A stretch of 64,000 nucleotides of DNA from an uncultured Bacteroides sp. (GTDB lineage Bacteria > Bacteroidota > Bacteroidia > Bacteroidales > Bacteroidaceae). Of this stretch, positions 1 through 8,812 are shown piece after piece. Both the position numbers and the translations under genes were made by a program. The first letter of the stretch is position 1. The number at the start of each line of letters is the position of its first letter. The notes below the pieces were generated by a model. The model did no database searches, was not told the DNA's origin, and saw only the letters and a program-made list of their open reading frames with translations. The DNA lies in the NCBI RefSeq assembly GCF_937912035.1, contig NZ_CALDPF010000030.1, positions 3,875 to 67,874 on the forward strand, in the 5' to 3' direction.

Positions 1-1
1 T

Positions 2-262
2 GACGCTGATGGAAATGTAGAATATGTTTATTTTTGTGATAACAATTCCAGTGATATTGAACCAAACCATGCATCATTACAACGATATAAAGTAGTGTAT
101 GTTGAATCTACTATTCCGGAGATAAAAGGTCTTATAGCCAACCTGCGCGCACTTGATAACAATGATGGCTCAATACCTACATTGTTACATCCTTTTTCTT
201 CACTTACCTTAGTAGATTTACGTCAGGATGTCTGGCAGAGAGCTTTTCCAAGAATTGAATAA
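2..262 (+). CDS. 3' end of an unidentified gene (partial)
   Basis: An open frame runs from the window edge to a TAA at 260-262 and gives 86 residues ending in AFPRIE. The beginning lies outside the window. I do not recognise a family in this fragment. The next gene, a fimbrillin-like lipoprotein, starts only 24 bases downstream on the same strand, so the two are probably co-transcribed. This gene may therefore belong to a surface-protein or fimbrial locus, but that is inference from position only. Confidence 0.6.
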   Translation, partial: DADGNVEYVYFCDNNSSDIEPNHASLQRYKVVYVESTIPEIKGLIANLRALDNNDGSIPTLLHPFSSLTLVDLRQDVWQRAFPRIE

Positions 263-286
263 ATTAATATTGATTAGATAATAAAA

Positions 287-1150
287 ATGAAAAAGAAACA
301 TTTATCAGTTTGTTTAGCTTTAGCTTTTATAGCTTCTTCATGTAAAAATGAATTGCCTCAAGATGAGAATGTAATAAATATTGAGGCTAGTATAACTTCT
401 CAATCTCGTGCTCCACAATTAGGATCAGATGGTAGTGGAAGTTTTTCAGATGGTGACGTCATGTCGCTTTTCATATCCAATACTGAAAATTCTACAGTAG
501 CATTGGATTATGAGTATGGTACCGGTTTTATTACTTGGAATAGTATCGGTTTTGAAGAACAGTTTCCAAGTGTGATGGTTGCTGCTTGCTATCCGAAGCA
601 GAGCAATATTCAGAATGGTAATTTTGAATTCAATGTTTTAACGGCCTCATATCAGGATTTGCTTCTGGCGCCTCAGCAGACAGTTAAAGTGGGAACATCA
701 GAAACTGTGTATTTGACATTCAGTCATGCTATGCATAAGCTTGATATGTCTTTTACTCTAGGTGATAGCTATGCAGATAAGGATGTATCTTCACTTATGC
801 TTTCTATTAATGCGAAAACCACGTGTGTAGTTGATGGTGTGAAGGGTAAGATAAAGGAATTGAAAGATGAAGTAGGACAATATAGTTCAACCGGTGCATC
901 AGCATCTTTTTATCTTGTTCCTCAATCAACGTCCGGAGTTGTAATTAATATCAACATTGATGGTGATAGCAAGAGAATATCATTGGATGAATTGTTGAGT
1001 CAGTTAGGAAAACCACAGGAGGAAATTGAGGGTGGTAAATATACTTCGCTTAAATTGAAAATTAACCGAAACGGAATAAGTGTAGAGGGAGGCACCATAG
1101 GTGGCTGGGAAAATCAGGTAACTGCCGATGGCGAAGTCGTTATAGGATAA
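287..1150 (+). CDS. Fimbrillin-family (Mfa-like) lipoprotein
   Basis: This 287-residue protein begins with a lipoprotein signal (MKKKHLSVCLALAFIASSC, lipobox cysteine 19), so it is expected to be lipidated and exported to the outer membrane or surface. The body is rich in Ser, Thr and Gly. The end, with KLKINRNGISVEGGTIGGW followed by a short acidic Gly-rich tail, resembles the C-terminus of Bacteroidales fimbrillin-family proteins. Such proteins are polymerised or tip subunits of type V pili, or stand-alone surface lipoproteins. It follows the partial upstream gene by 24 bases and is followed by a rho-independent terminator. Which pilus, if any, it belongs to cannot be told from the window. 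Confidence 0.7.
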   Translation: MKKKHLSVCLALAFIASSCKNELPQDENVINIEASITSQSRAPQLGSDGSGSFSDGDVMSLFISNTENSTVALDYEYGTGFITWNSIGFEEQFPSVMVAACYPKQSNIQNGNFEFNVLTASYQDLLLAPQQTVKVGTSETVYLTFSHAMHKLDMSFTLGDSYADKDVSSLMLSINAKTTCVVDGVKGKIKELKDEVGQYSSTGASASFYLVPQSTSGVVININIDGDSKRISLDELLSQLGKPQEEIEGGKYTSLKLKINRNGISVEGGTIGGWENQVTADGEVVIG

Positions 1151-1169
1151 TTTAAAGTATGATAAAACA

Positions 1170-1200
1170 AAAAATGCTCCTTTGGGGAGCATTTTTTTGT
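1170..1200. terminator. Bidirectional rho-independent terminator
   Basis: The 8-bp stem AATGCTCC/GGAGCATT (1173-1180 and 1186-1193) has a five-base loop, an A-run before it and a T-run after it. It lies between the convergent fimbrillin-like and histidine phosphatase genes and can serve both strands. Confidence 0.85.
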
Positions 1201-1201
1201 T

Positions 1202-2512
1202 TTAGTCTGTTTCATAATCTTCAGGCAATTCCGGAAGATAAATCTTGTCTGTAAGTTCTATCCATGCTTTTCTGAGGTCTTCCCAGTGATAGAAAGGGAA
1301 ACAGTCTGTTTTTATTCCTGTCAGATGTATTTCACGTTCATTAAGCAATGGTTTGACCAGTATATCATTGCTATTTTTCTTGCGGAAAAAGATAAGTTGC
1401 ATGTTTCCGCACATTGGAATCATACGGTATGTCTGATAATATTGAGGAATAGAGTCCCAGTCGGCTGTAGAATGGTTGAACCCGTCAATATTCATCAGAG
1501 CTAGCAGTGGGGCAAGGTTCGTGTCATGACCGAAACGAAGGGTGGCGCAAGGCTTTTTTGATACAAGTGCTGTGTCGGCAGCCTCTACGATGTTTCTCAG
1601 TAGATTGCGTGCCAGATTAGGCATTTTACCACCGCTCAGAGGTGATGGTCCCTGTTCGTAATACCATTCGAAATTGTTCAGTTGCCACAAGTCGAAAAGT
1701 TCTTTCCCGTTGAAAAGAAATGAAAGGTCTGGCATATTGTCCGAACTCTGGCTTATACCATGATACTCGAAAAGGTCGCATTCCAACTTTCCCGGATTCT
1801 TGACTTTTGAAATATATTCCTGTTTAAAAAGCTCTTTCATGATACGTTCCGGATGAACGAAACGCTTTTCTGCTTCTGCAAATACCGAATCTGCATTGTG
1901 CTGGCAACTGTCGGAATATATCGGATTCTTGTATTTTATGAAATATACGTCATGCTGGCTTGCATCTGTTGTGATGTTTAGTTTCGGATTCAGGCCTTTC
2001 AACTCTACACAGGCTGCTGCCATTGAAAGGAAAGCACGAGTCTTGTATGTAGAGCGGGCATCAATATGTGCTCCGTCTGTAAATATTTCAGGATAATTCT
2101 CAAACATTCTTCTTGCAAGTTCCTGATGTTGTCTGGCTCCTTTGGGAGTAAGCTCTCCGTAGCGGTTTTCGGCTATTTCAGCAAGCTGTCTCAGGATTTT
2201 CAGTGTCTTTTTTCCGTCATCAGTCAGCCCGTTGTTCTTCTCTGCTTCCTCCATTATTGTCAGAGCCGGTTCGTACTTGTCTTTCCCTGTCAGATAGCGT
2301 GAGCCGTGTCTGGCATACGTACTGATATAACATGGCACATATCCTTCCGGTGCAGGCGTCAATGGGGTAGTTGGTGCCTCGTATGCCATATACTTTCCCG
2401 TTGCTAATTTGGGATTTTCTCTTATTTCCACTTCTGCACGTGTTTGTGCATCGATACCCTGCATTCCTATAGCTGCAATGCAGATGCAAAACAAACTTTT
2501 TACCTTATTCAT
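1202..2512 (-). CDS. Secreted histidine-type phosphatase (branch 2 acid phosphatase / phytase-like)
   Basis: The 436-residue protein has a signal peptide (MNKVKSLFCICIAAIGMQGIDAQ), so it acts in the periplasm or outside. Residues 68-72 read RHGSR, the RHGxR phosphohistidine motif of branch-2 histidine phosphatases. A GHDTN motif at about 328-332 supplies the second catalytic His and the Asp acid. The family hydrolyses phosphate monoesters, including inositol phosphates; the substrate here is unknown. I chose the ATG whose codon ends at 2512 because the signal peptide starts there; a start 12 codons upstream would put charged residues before it. It appears to be a single-gene unit facing the fimbrillin-like gene. 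Confidence 0.85.
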   Translation of the reverse strand: MNKVKSLFCICIAAIGMQGIDAQTRAEVEIRENPKLATGKYMAYEAPTTPLTPAPEGYVPCYISTYARHGSRYLTGKDKYEPALTIMEEAEKNNGLTDDGKKTLKILRQLAEIAENRYGELTPKGARQHQELARRMFENYPEIFTDGAHIDARSTYKTRAFLSMAAACVELKGLNPKLNITTDASQHDVYFIKYKNPIYSDSCQHNADSVFAEAEKRFVHPERIMKELFKQEYISKVKNPGKLECDLFEYHGISQSSDNMPDLSFLFNGKELFDLWQLNNFEWYYEQGPSPLSGGKMPNLARNLLRNIVEAADTALVSKKPCATLRFGHDTNLAPLLALMNIDGFNHSTADWDSIPQYYQTYRMIPMCGNMQLIFFRKKNSNDILVKPLLNEREIHLTGIKTDCFPFYHWEDLRKAWIELTDKIYLPELPEDYETD

Positions 2513-2650
2513 ATAAATGTCAATCTTATTACGGCGCAAAAATAGCATATAGATATGTGTCGGTGTATGCAGTTGGCTATATGATATAATCAGACAAAGT
2601 GAAATGTAACAGGCTTGTAATGTTTCTGTAACAGTTTCTGCTGGTTAAGT

Positions 2651-2689
2651 AAAAAAAGAGACCCGCACTCAAGTAGTACAGGTCTCTTT
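2651..2689 (-). terminator. Rho-independent terminator of the M16 peptidase gene
   Basis: The 9-bp stem AAAGAGACC/GGTCTCTTT (2655-2663 and 2681-2689) is followed by seven U when read on the minus strand. It lies 23 bases beyond the stop codon of the M16 peptidase gene. Confidence 0.85.
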
Positions 2690-2711
2690 ACACTCTAGAT
2701 TATATAAGAGA

Positions 2712-5624
2712 TTAATATCCGAAAATATCCTTCTGTGAGAGTTTTGTAATCTTACCGTATTTTTCCAGTGATTTCATGTCAAGGTCTTTCTCGTTACCAA
2801 GAACGCAATAAGTATATTTGCGGTCTTTAACCCATTTCTGCTGGAAGTCTTTCACATCTTTCAGGGTCATTGTCTGTGCCTGTTCGAACAAAGCTTTTCT
2901 AGGATCTCCCTCGATACCTTTGTCCTGAAGGTCAAGATACTCCCACAAGATATTCATACCTGTAATTCTGTCAGTACGCAAGCGGCTGATAGTTCCTTCC
3001 TGAGCCAGCTTGAATGCTTTTTCAGATTCAGGCATATTGTTGATTATCTCATCGAAAGCCTTCATGGCGTCTATCATCTTGTCGTTCTGAGTAGCGATGA
3101 ACGAACGGAAGATGTATGGATATTCCTTTTTAGAAGGAGAGGCGATGAAAGCGTATGATGAATATGCAAGACTTCTTGCTTCACGCATTTCCTGGAATAC
3201 TATTGAGTTCATGCCACCGCTGAAGTATTCGTTGTACATGCTCAAAGTAGGCTGGATTGTAGCATCGTATTGCTTTTCGAAGTTTGAGATACCTGTGAAA
3301 TAGATTTGTTTTGCATCGTATTCGGCAAAATAAACCTTGTTTTCAGTTGTAGGCTGATACTTGTAGTCGTATGCAGGTGCAGGTACGTCCTGAAGCTGGG
3401 CAGGTACGTTATGATACTGGTCGATTAGAGAAGTAAGTTCTTTTTCATCGGCAGGACCATAGTACATGATGCGATGCTTGTAGCTGTTGAATTTATGTAT
3501 GCGGTCTACCAGTTCCTGAGGATTCATCTCTGTAAGTTCTTTTTCAGACAGGATGTTCTTCGAAGGTGAGTGTTCGCCCCACATAGCGTAAGAAAGCAGT
3601 TGTGAGAAGTTTGCAGACTGGTTGAGTTTGGCGTCCGCACGTTTCTTCAATATGTCAGCCGCATAGTTCTTGTAAGCGTTTTCGTCAACCTGTGCGTCGG
3701 CAAGGATCTCTTCGAACAACTGCATTGCCTGAGGCATATTTTCCTGAAGACCTGAAAGCACTACGTATGTGCGGTCCAATCCCGGATGTACGCTGAACGA
3801 GCATGCCAGACGATAGAATTCCTTGTTGATTTCAGCAAGAGATTTCTTTGAAGTTCCAAGATATTCCATGTATGAGAATGCTGTACCCAGAGCCTTGTCG
3901 TTCTGGCTGCCCATATCGAATACATAAATCATTTGGAACAGATCGTTCATGTCGTTCTTTTTGTAAAGTACTTCGATATCTGATTTTGCATTGAATTTCT
4001 GCATGTCTTTTTCGAAGTCGAGGAATACAGGTTCGATAGGAGTAACCTTGCTTGCCTGAATTTCTTTTAGGAATGAGCTTACGCTGTCACGGTTCATAAC
4101 GATAGGAGTGATAGACGGTTTGTCCATCTTCTTTTCGTTAGGATCTTTACCCATGCGCTTGTAAACTAAAGCGTAGTTGTCAGCAAAATATTTGTTTGCG
4201 AAGTCAACAACCTGCTGCTTGTTCACCTTGCTCATCTTATCGATGAAGTTTACTACATCACTCCACTGGTCACCGTCAACGAAGGCTGAAACAAACATGT
4301 CGGCTCTGCTTTGGTTGCTTTCAAGCTGTTTCATGTAGTAGAGTTTGTAGTTGTTGATTGTAGCCTGAAGCAGTTCTTCGTCGAATTCACCTTTACGCAG
4401 TTTTTCAACTTCAGCCAGCATAAGGTCTTTAACTTCGTCCAAAGTCTGTCCCTGTTTTGGCTGACCGCTTATCATATATGTATAGTAGTCCGACAAACCG
4501 AGTGAGCCTGCGAAGCATCCCAAAACTTTCTGCTGTTGGTTCAGGTTTACGTCAAGCAGACCAGCCTGTCCGTTGTAAAGAATAGAGCTGATGAGTGCAG
4601 AGATGACATCATCGTCAACTGTAGTAGGCATTCTCCATGCCAGTGCTACGCTTTCTGCATCAAGTCCCATAACTTCCTTCACAACAGGTTCCTTGATAGG
4701 TGATTCCTTTGGCTGAGGACGTTCAGGCAAATTCGGATTAGCCTTCATCTCACCGAAATACTTGTTGATTATTTCGATAGTTTCATCCGGATTCATATCA
4801 CCTGACATACAGATGGCCATATTGTTAGGCACATACCATGTCTTGAAATAATTCTTGATATTTGTGATAGAAGGATTCTTCAGATGTTCCTGCGAACCGA
4901 GTACAGTCTGAGTTCCGTATGGATAATCAGGATAAAGAGCGTTCAACAAAGTTTCATATACCTTTCTGAAATCCTTTGTGAGCGACATGTTCTTTTCTTC
5001 GTAAACAGTTTCCAGCTCAGTGTGGAATCCTCTGATTGTAGCATTCTGGAATCTGTCTGCCTGAATCTTGGCCCAGTTGTCTATTTCGTTCGACGGTATG
5101 TCTTCCACATACACTGTCTGGTCGTAGCTGGTGTAGGCATTTGTTCCGTTTGCGCCGATAGCTGCCATCAGCTTGTCGTACTCGTTAGGAATAGCTATTT
5201 TTGAAGCTTCGTATGACACACTGTCTATCTGGTGATAGATAGCTTTTCTTTCAGCTTCGTCAGTAGTTTTTCTGTAAACTTCGAACAGACGTTCTATTTC
5301 GTCCAGCATAGGTTTTTCCTTGCTGAAGTCTGTAGTACCGAACTTCTGTGTTCCTTTGAACATCAGGTGTTCGAAATAGTGTGCAAGACCTGTAGTCTCG
5401 GCAGGGTCATTCTTTCCACCCACTCTTACGGCGATGTAAGTCTGGATACGCGGAGTTTCCTTGTTTACTGTCAGGTAAACCTTCAATCCGTTGTCAAGTG
5501 TGTAGATGCGTGTCTGCATCGGATCGTTAGGTACGGTTTCGTACTTAAACTTCGAATCGTTTCCGCATGCTGTCATCAATGCCAGCAATACGGCTACTCC
5601 GATAAATTTCTTTGATTTGTTCAT
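2712..5624 (-). CDS. M16 (pitrilysin/insulinase) family zinc metallopeptidase, lipoprotein
   Basis: The 970-residue protein begins with a lipoprotein signal (lipobox LMTAC, Cys20). The inverted zinc motif HYFEH (HxxEH, residues 82-86) is in the N-terminal half, and a downstream TELETVYEE segment supplies the third zinc-ligand glutamate. The length fits a tandem two-lobe M16 clamp in which the second lobe lacks the catalytic motif, as is usual. These peptidases degrade oligopeptides or small proteins in the periplasm or at the outer membrane. It has its own terminator and no close same-strand partner, so it is probably monocistronic. Confidence 0.92.
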   Translation of the reverse strand: MNKSKKFIGVAVLLALMTACGNDSKFKYETVPNDPMQTRIYTLDNGLKVYLTVNKETPRIQTYIAVRVGGKNDPAETTGLAHYFEHLMFKGTQKFGTTDFSKEKPMLDEIERLFEVYRKTTDEAERKAIYHQIDSVSYEASKIAIPNEYDKLMAAIGANGTNAYTSYDQTVYVEDIPSNEIDNWAKIQADRFQNATIRGFHTELETVYEEKNMSLTKDFRKVYETLLNALYPDYPYGTQTVLGSQEHLKNPSITNIKNYFKTWYVPNNMAICMSGDMNPDETIEIINKYFGEMKANPNLPERPQPKESPIKEPVVKEVMGLDAESVALAWRMPTTVDDDVISALISSILYNGQAGLLDVNLNQQQKVLGCFAGSLGLSDYYTYMISGQPKQGQTLDEVKDLMLAEVEKLRKGEFDEELLQATINNYKLYYMKQLESNQSRADMFVSAFVDGDQWSDVVNFIDKMSKVNKQQVVDFANKYFADNYALVYKRMGKDPNEKKMDKPSITPIVMNRDSVSSFLKEIQASKVTPIEPVFLDFEKDMQKFNAKSDIEVLYKKNDMNDLFQMIYVFDMGSQNDKALGTAFSYMEYLGTSKKSLAEINKEFYRLACSFSVHPGLDRTYVVLSGLQENMPQAMQLFEEILADAQVDENAYKNYAADILKKRADAKLNQSANFSQLLSYAMWGEHSPSKNILSEKELTEMNPQELVDRIHKFNSYKHRIMYYGPADEKELTSLIDQYHNVPAQLQDVPAPAYDYKYQPTTENKVYFAEYDAKQIYFTGISNFEKQYDATIQPTLSMYNEYFSGGMNSIVFQEMREARSLAYSSYAFIASPSKKEYPYIFRSFIATQNDKMIDAMKAFDEIINNMPESEKAFKLAQEGTISRLRTDRITGMNILWEYLDLQDKGIEGDPRKALFEQAQTMTLKDVKDFQQKWVKDRKYTYCVLGNEKDLDMKSLEKYGKITKLSQKDIFGY

Positions 5625-5740
5625 ACTTCTGTTATTTGTAATATAATGCGAAGATACACAATGTTTTTCTAAAAATATGTCATAGAACAGATTTTTTATC
5701 TTTATGTATATCAGTTTTTGCTTATGCGATGAAAAACGGC

Positions 5741-5785
5741 ATAAAAAAAGTGTAAACTACAATAAAATGTAATTTACACTTATGC
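5741..5785 (-). terminator. Rho-independent terminator of slyD
   Basis: The stem AAGTGTAAA/TTTACACTT (5748-5756 and 5773-5781) is followed by a T-run on the minus strand. It lies 24 bases beyond the slyD-like stop codon. Confidence 0.8.
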
Positions 5786-5808
5786 TAAATCAGTCTTTTC
5801 GTCTGTAA

Positions 5809-6381
5809 TTAATGACATCCGCAGCAACCACCACCGCAGTCTTCATCGTGGTCGCCGCATCCGCCGCCACAACCGCTGCATCCGCCACCGCATCCGCTCA
5901 TTGAGTTAACGATGTCCTGAACTTCCTTGTTTGTTGCTTCACGCATTTCCAATACAGAACCTTCGAATATCAGATCCTTGCCTGCGTGAGGGTGGTTAAG
6001 GTCGATAGTTACAGTACTGTCAGTGATTTCACCAACGTTTGCATAGAACTGGTTACCTTCGCCGTCGTTCAGCATGATGATGTTTCCTTCGAACACGTTG
6101 TCTTCGTCGAATTTGCCATCAGGACCGCAGAATGCTGATTTAGGAAGAGTCTTTATTCCTTCAGGATCTACTTCGCCGTATGCTTCAGCACAAGGGATAG
6201 TAAAGTTGAAGTTGTCTCCCTTAGCAAGTGCTGTTATTTCTTTTTCAAATCTTTCAAGTGTATATCCTATACCTGTGATGAACTGGAAAGGATGTTCTGC
6301 AGGAGCTTCTTCTATCAATTCTTTTTCGCCGTCTATCATAGCATAAAGTTTGTATGCTACGGTGATGTACTTATTTTCCAT
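5809..6381 (-). CDS. slyD: SlyD-type FKBP peptidyl-prolyl isomerase with metal-binding tail
   Basis: The 190-residue protein has an FKBP core (residues 1-70 with GIGYTLERFEKEITAL, then an insert-in-flap segment to about 150). The tail from residue 164 is almost only Gly, Cys, His and Asp, with eight cysteines (CGGGC, GCCGCH). SlyD proteins combine proline isomerase and chaperone activity, and their His/Cys tails bind nickel or other metals, in some bacteria for hydrogenase or urease maturation. No nickel enzyme is seen nearby. It acts in the cytoplasm; no signal peptide is visible. A TACCTTTG -7-like box lies on the minus strand at 6414-6421. Confidence 0.9.
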   Translation of the reverse strand: MENKYITVAYKLYAMIDGEKELIEEAPAEHPFQFITGIGYTLERFEKEITALAKGDNFNFTIPCAEAYGEVDPEGIKTLPKSAFCGPDGKFDEDNVFEGNIIMLNDGEGNQFYANVGEITDSTVTIDLNHPHAGKDLIFEGSVLEMREATNKEVQDIVNSMSGCGGGCSGCGGGCGDHDEDCGGGCCGCH

Positions 6382-6502
6382 AATCTAAAATGTATGTTTT
6401 AAAAATCCGAACGCAAAGGTAGTAAAAAGCTTTTAATTTTAGGCAGATATGTACTTTGGTTTTTCAGATATTCATATTTTTGTAAAAAAACTTATTTTCT
6501 GA

Positions 6503-6530
6503 TGCAACATTTCACTCGCTAGTTCCGTCT
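6503..6530 (+). promoter_or_regulatory. Putative ECF sigma-factor promoter
   Basis: TGCAACA (6503-6509) and CGTCT (6526-6530) are separated by 16 bases. This matches the general GCAAC/CGTC architecture of promoters read by ECF sigma factors and differs from the TTTG/TAnnTTTG form of the housekeeping promoters in this window. The first gene of the ECF operon starts 56 bases downstream, so autoregulation is likely. This is inference from motif and position. Confidence 0.5.
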
Positions 6531-6586
6531 TTCACATAGAATGCGCATCAAAAGCTTATGTATAACACTTAAAAGATGAGTCAGTC

Positions 6587-7069
6587 ATGAAAAAATATTT
6601 TTTTATAGCTATGCTGTTTTCAGCCCAGATGCTATGTGCTGTAAATGTAAATTCTATTATCAACGAGTTTAAGGATGCCGATAGGGCAGAGTATGTAAGT
6701 GTTCCGTGGATATTGATGAAAATGGGACACATGTTTATGGACGAAGAAGACAAGGATGATATCGCCGCACGTATTAACAGCGTCAGAGTTCTCGACCTGG
6801 AAGAATGCAGTGAGCGTGTGAAGGCCAGATTTACAAAAAGAGTGGCCTCGCTAAACGGAGACGGATATGAGACAATGGTCCGCGCCAAAGATCAGGATGG
6901 AAGCGTGCAGATACTTGTCAAGGAAAAGAAAGATATAATTAAGGAACTTCTTATAATATGTGGAGGAAAAGATGATTGTGCCTTGATAGTTCTCAAAGGA
7001 AATATCAGACAGGAGGATATAGACAAACTAGTGCAACAGGAAACAGATAAACGCAATGGACGCAAATGA
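6587..7069 (+). CDS. DUF4252 family protein, exported
   Basis: The 160-residue protein has a short signal peptide (MKKYFFIAMLFSAQMLCA) and the general look of the Bacteroidetes DUF4252 family: an early segment on a protein coming to the cell surface, a middle with a repeated E/K/R pattern, then a beta segment (LIVLKGNIRQEDIDKL). The family function is unknown. It is the first gene of a four-gene operon and overlaps the sigma factor gene by 14 bases. A second DUF4252 gene closes the operon, so the two exported proteins bracket the sigma and anti-sigma genes. They may be the signal or output of the system. Confidence 0.75.
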   Translation: MKKYFFIAMLFSAQMLCAVNVNSIINEFKDADRAEYVSVPWILMKMGHMFMDEEDKDDIAARINSVRVLDLEECSERVKARFTKRVASLNGDGYETMVRAKDQDGSVQILVKEKKDIIKELLIICGGKDDCALIVLKGNIRQEDIDKLVQQETDKRNGRK

Positions 7070-7562
7070 ATTTAAGTCACTCTTCATTCCGTACCATGCA
7101 AAACTCTACAGGACAGCTTATTCCATACTCAGGAATGTCCAGGACGCTGAAGATATAGTGCAGGAGGCTTATCTGAAATTATGGAACAGACGCGATGAAC
7201 TTGATGCGGCGGTTTGCCGTGAAGCATATTGCGTTACTATGGTGAAGAACCTGTGTATGGATTTCATAAGAAGCAGTCATAGTAATTATGAGGACGTGAT
7301 AGATGAAGAACGGGTTGGCTTGGCAGACGATGATATTGGTGAAAGACTGGAACAGAAAGAAGAAAATGTCAGGTTAAGAAAGATGATAGGCGGACTGCCT
7401 GACATACAGAAAAAAGTAATGTGGCTAAGGGATGTAAACGAATGTTCGTTTGATGAAATAGGAAAAGCTACGGGGCTGAACCAGGTGAACATACGTGCCA
7501 CACTCTCGAAAGCCAGAAAAAAGATAAGGGAACAGTTTATTAATTTAAAAGACAAGATATGA
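7056..7562 (+). CDS. ECF-type RNA polymerase sigma factor
   Basis: The 168-residue protein has region 2 at about 10-80 (YRTAYSILRNVQDAEDIVQEAY, then LWNRRDEL) and region 4 at about 115-160 (LPDIQKKVMWLRDVNECSFDEIGKATG, a helix-turn-helix that reads the -35 element). It lacks region 3, as ECF sigmas do. It overlaps the preceding DUF4252 gene and shares an ATGA with the following membrane-protein gene, which indicates translational coupling. It probably recognises the TGCAAC/CGTCT element upstream of the operon. Confidence 0.93.
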   Translation: MDANEFKSLFIPYHAKLYRTAYSILRNVQDAEDIVQEAYLKLWNRRDELDAAVCREAYCVTMVKNLCMDFIRSSHSNYEDVIDEERVGLADDDIGERLEQKEENVRLRKMIGGLPDIQKKVMWLRDVNECSFDEIGKATGLNQVNIRATLSKARKKIREQFINLKDKI

Positions 7563-8083
7563 AGGAAGATACAATCAGACATTTGCTTGAAAAATATTAC
7601 AACGGCGAAACCGATGTTAACGAAGAAAAAATTCTGGAAGACTATTTCATGCATGATGAAGTATCAGCCGAATTCTCTGTTGACAAAGAGGTGTTCTGTC
7701 GTCTGGCTGAGATGAAAGAAAATGATGAGCTCATAGTTCCTGAAGGAATGGAGAAACGTATTTCTGACAACATAGACATGTGGGAAAAACAAAGCAAGGC
7801 GGATAAGCCACGATATTATACTCTATATAAATATGTGTCGGGAATAGCAGCAGCTGTAGTGATACTGATAGGTATAAGTGTATTTATGCCAAAGAGTCAG
7901 GAGGACAGAACGGTGATGAAAGATACATTCGACAATCCTCAGGAAGCATACATGGCAACCGAAAATGCCCTGCAGCTTTTTGCCGAAGCTTTCAATAAAG
8001 GCGACGCTCAGATAGAGAAAGCAAGAAGCGTGACAATAAGTTTAAAAGAAAAAATTGACAATATTAAAAACTTTAGAAAATGA
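7559..8083 (+). CDS. Single-pass membrane protein, likely anti-sigma factor
   Basis: The 174-residue protein has an N-terminal cytoplasmic part (IRHLLEKYYNGETDVNEEKILEDYF) like that of Bacteroidetes anti-sigma proteins. One transmembrane helix follows at about 97-117 (YVSGIAAAVVILIGISVFMP), then a periplasmic helical tail. It starts in an ATGA overlap with the sigma gene and ends in an ATGA overlap with the second DUF4252 gene. The anti-sigma role is inferred from position and topology; no zinc-binding HxxxCxxC motif is present. Confidence 0.7.
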   Translation: MKEDTIRHLLEKYYNGETDVNEEKILEDYFMHDEVSAEFSVDKEVFCRLAEMKENDELIVPEGMEKRISDNIDMWEKQSKADKPRYYTLYKYVSGIAAAVVILIGISVFMPKSQEDRTVMKDTFDNPQEAYMATENALQLFAEAFNKGDAQIEKARSVTISLKEKIDNIKNFRK

Positions 8084-8529
8084 AAGCAAGATTATTTATT
8101 ATAGTAAGTGTTATGCTGGCAGCATTGTCTGTTAACGCACAGAATCGTTTTGAGAAAATAGCTGAAATGGAAGGCGTGACTTCCGTTTATGTATCTCCGA
8201 AAATGTTCAGTATGATGAATGGTTCAAACACCGGTGATATAAATATAGATAAAGTGGCAAAGAAACTTACCGGATTGCAAATTCTTTCGTCCGAAAATCA
8301 GGAAGCTTCGGATATGTTACGCAAGGAAACTGCATTTGTCAATACCAAAAACGGATATGAAGAATTATTGCGTGTAAAAGAAGGAAATGAACGTGTGTTC
8401 ATTTATACGAAGGAGAATAAGGACGCAAACGAATATGTTCTGTTGGTTGATGAAGGTAAGGAATTTACGGTAATAATTCTTGAAGGAAAACTCACTGTAG
8501 ATGAAGTTCGCGGTATTGTAAATCAGTAG
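8080..8529 (+). CDS. DUF4252 family protein, exported
   Basis: The 149-residue protein has a signal peptide (MKARLFIIVSVMLAALSVNAQ) and the DUF4252 pattern of a YVSPKMFSMM segment early and VLLVDEGKEFTVIILEGKL near the end. It is the last gene of the sigma operon, overlaps the putative anti-sigma gene by four bases, and is followed by a strong terminator. The function is unknown. Co-expression with the ECF sigma suggests that it is a member of the regulon or a sensor input. Confidence 0.78.
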   Translation: MKARLFIIVSVMLAALSVNAQNRFEKIAEMEGVTSVYVSPKMFSMMNGSNTGDINIDKVAKKLTGLQILSSENQEASDMLRKETAFVNTKNGYEELLRVKEGNERVFIYTKENKDANEYVLLVDEGKEFTVIILEGKLTVDEVRGIVNQ

Positions 8530-8559
8530 TACGGAAATTACCGTTGATACGTTTTAAAA

Positions 8560-8622
8560 TAATGAACTGTCGTTCGAAACGAAATGAACTGTCATTTAAG
8601 TTCGAATGACAGTTCATTTTTT
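8560..8622 (+). terminator. Terminator of the ECF operon with an alternative upstream arm
   Basis: The 14-bp stem AAATGAACTGTCAT/ATGACAGTTCATTT (8582-8595 and 8606-8619) runs into a T-run. A second copy of the left arm (TGAACTGTCGTTCGAA, 8562-8577) lies just upstream and could pair with TTCGAATGACAGTTCA (8602-8617) through one G-U pair. The right arm therefore has two possible partners. Confidence 0.8.
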
Positions 8623-8780
8623 CACTATATATTTGAAGCCCATAAAAAATTCAATTATCGGTGATTGAATTTAATACCATTTCAAGCCTGTAAAGAAAGT
8701 TTTTGTTGATAAACTTGACCGTTACATTGATATTATTTCCATTTATATAGAATTTATTTTATTCTTTCATTCAATAAAGA

Positions 8781-8788
8781 TAGTTTTG
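8781..8788 (+). promoter_or_regulatory. Possible -7 box of the two-component operon
   Basis: TAGTTTTG matches the Bacteroides TAnnTTTG -7 box and lies 24 bases before the histidine kinase start. The -33 region is only T-rich (no exact TTTG at the right distance), so this is a weak call. Confidence 0.35.
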
Positions 8789-8812
8789 TAACAGGTTAAT
8801 GAATAAGATAGT

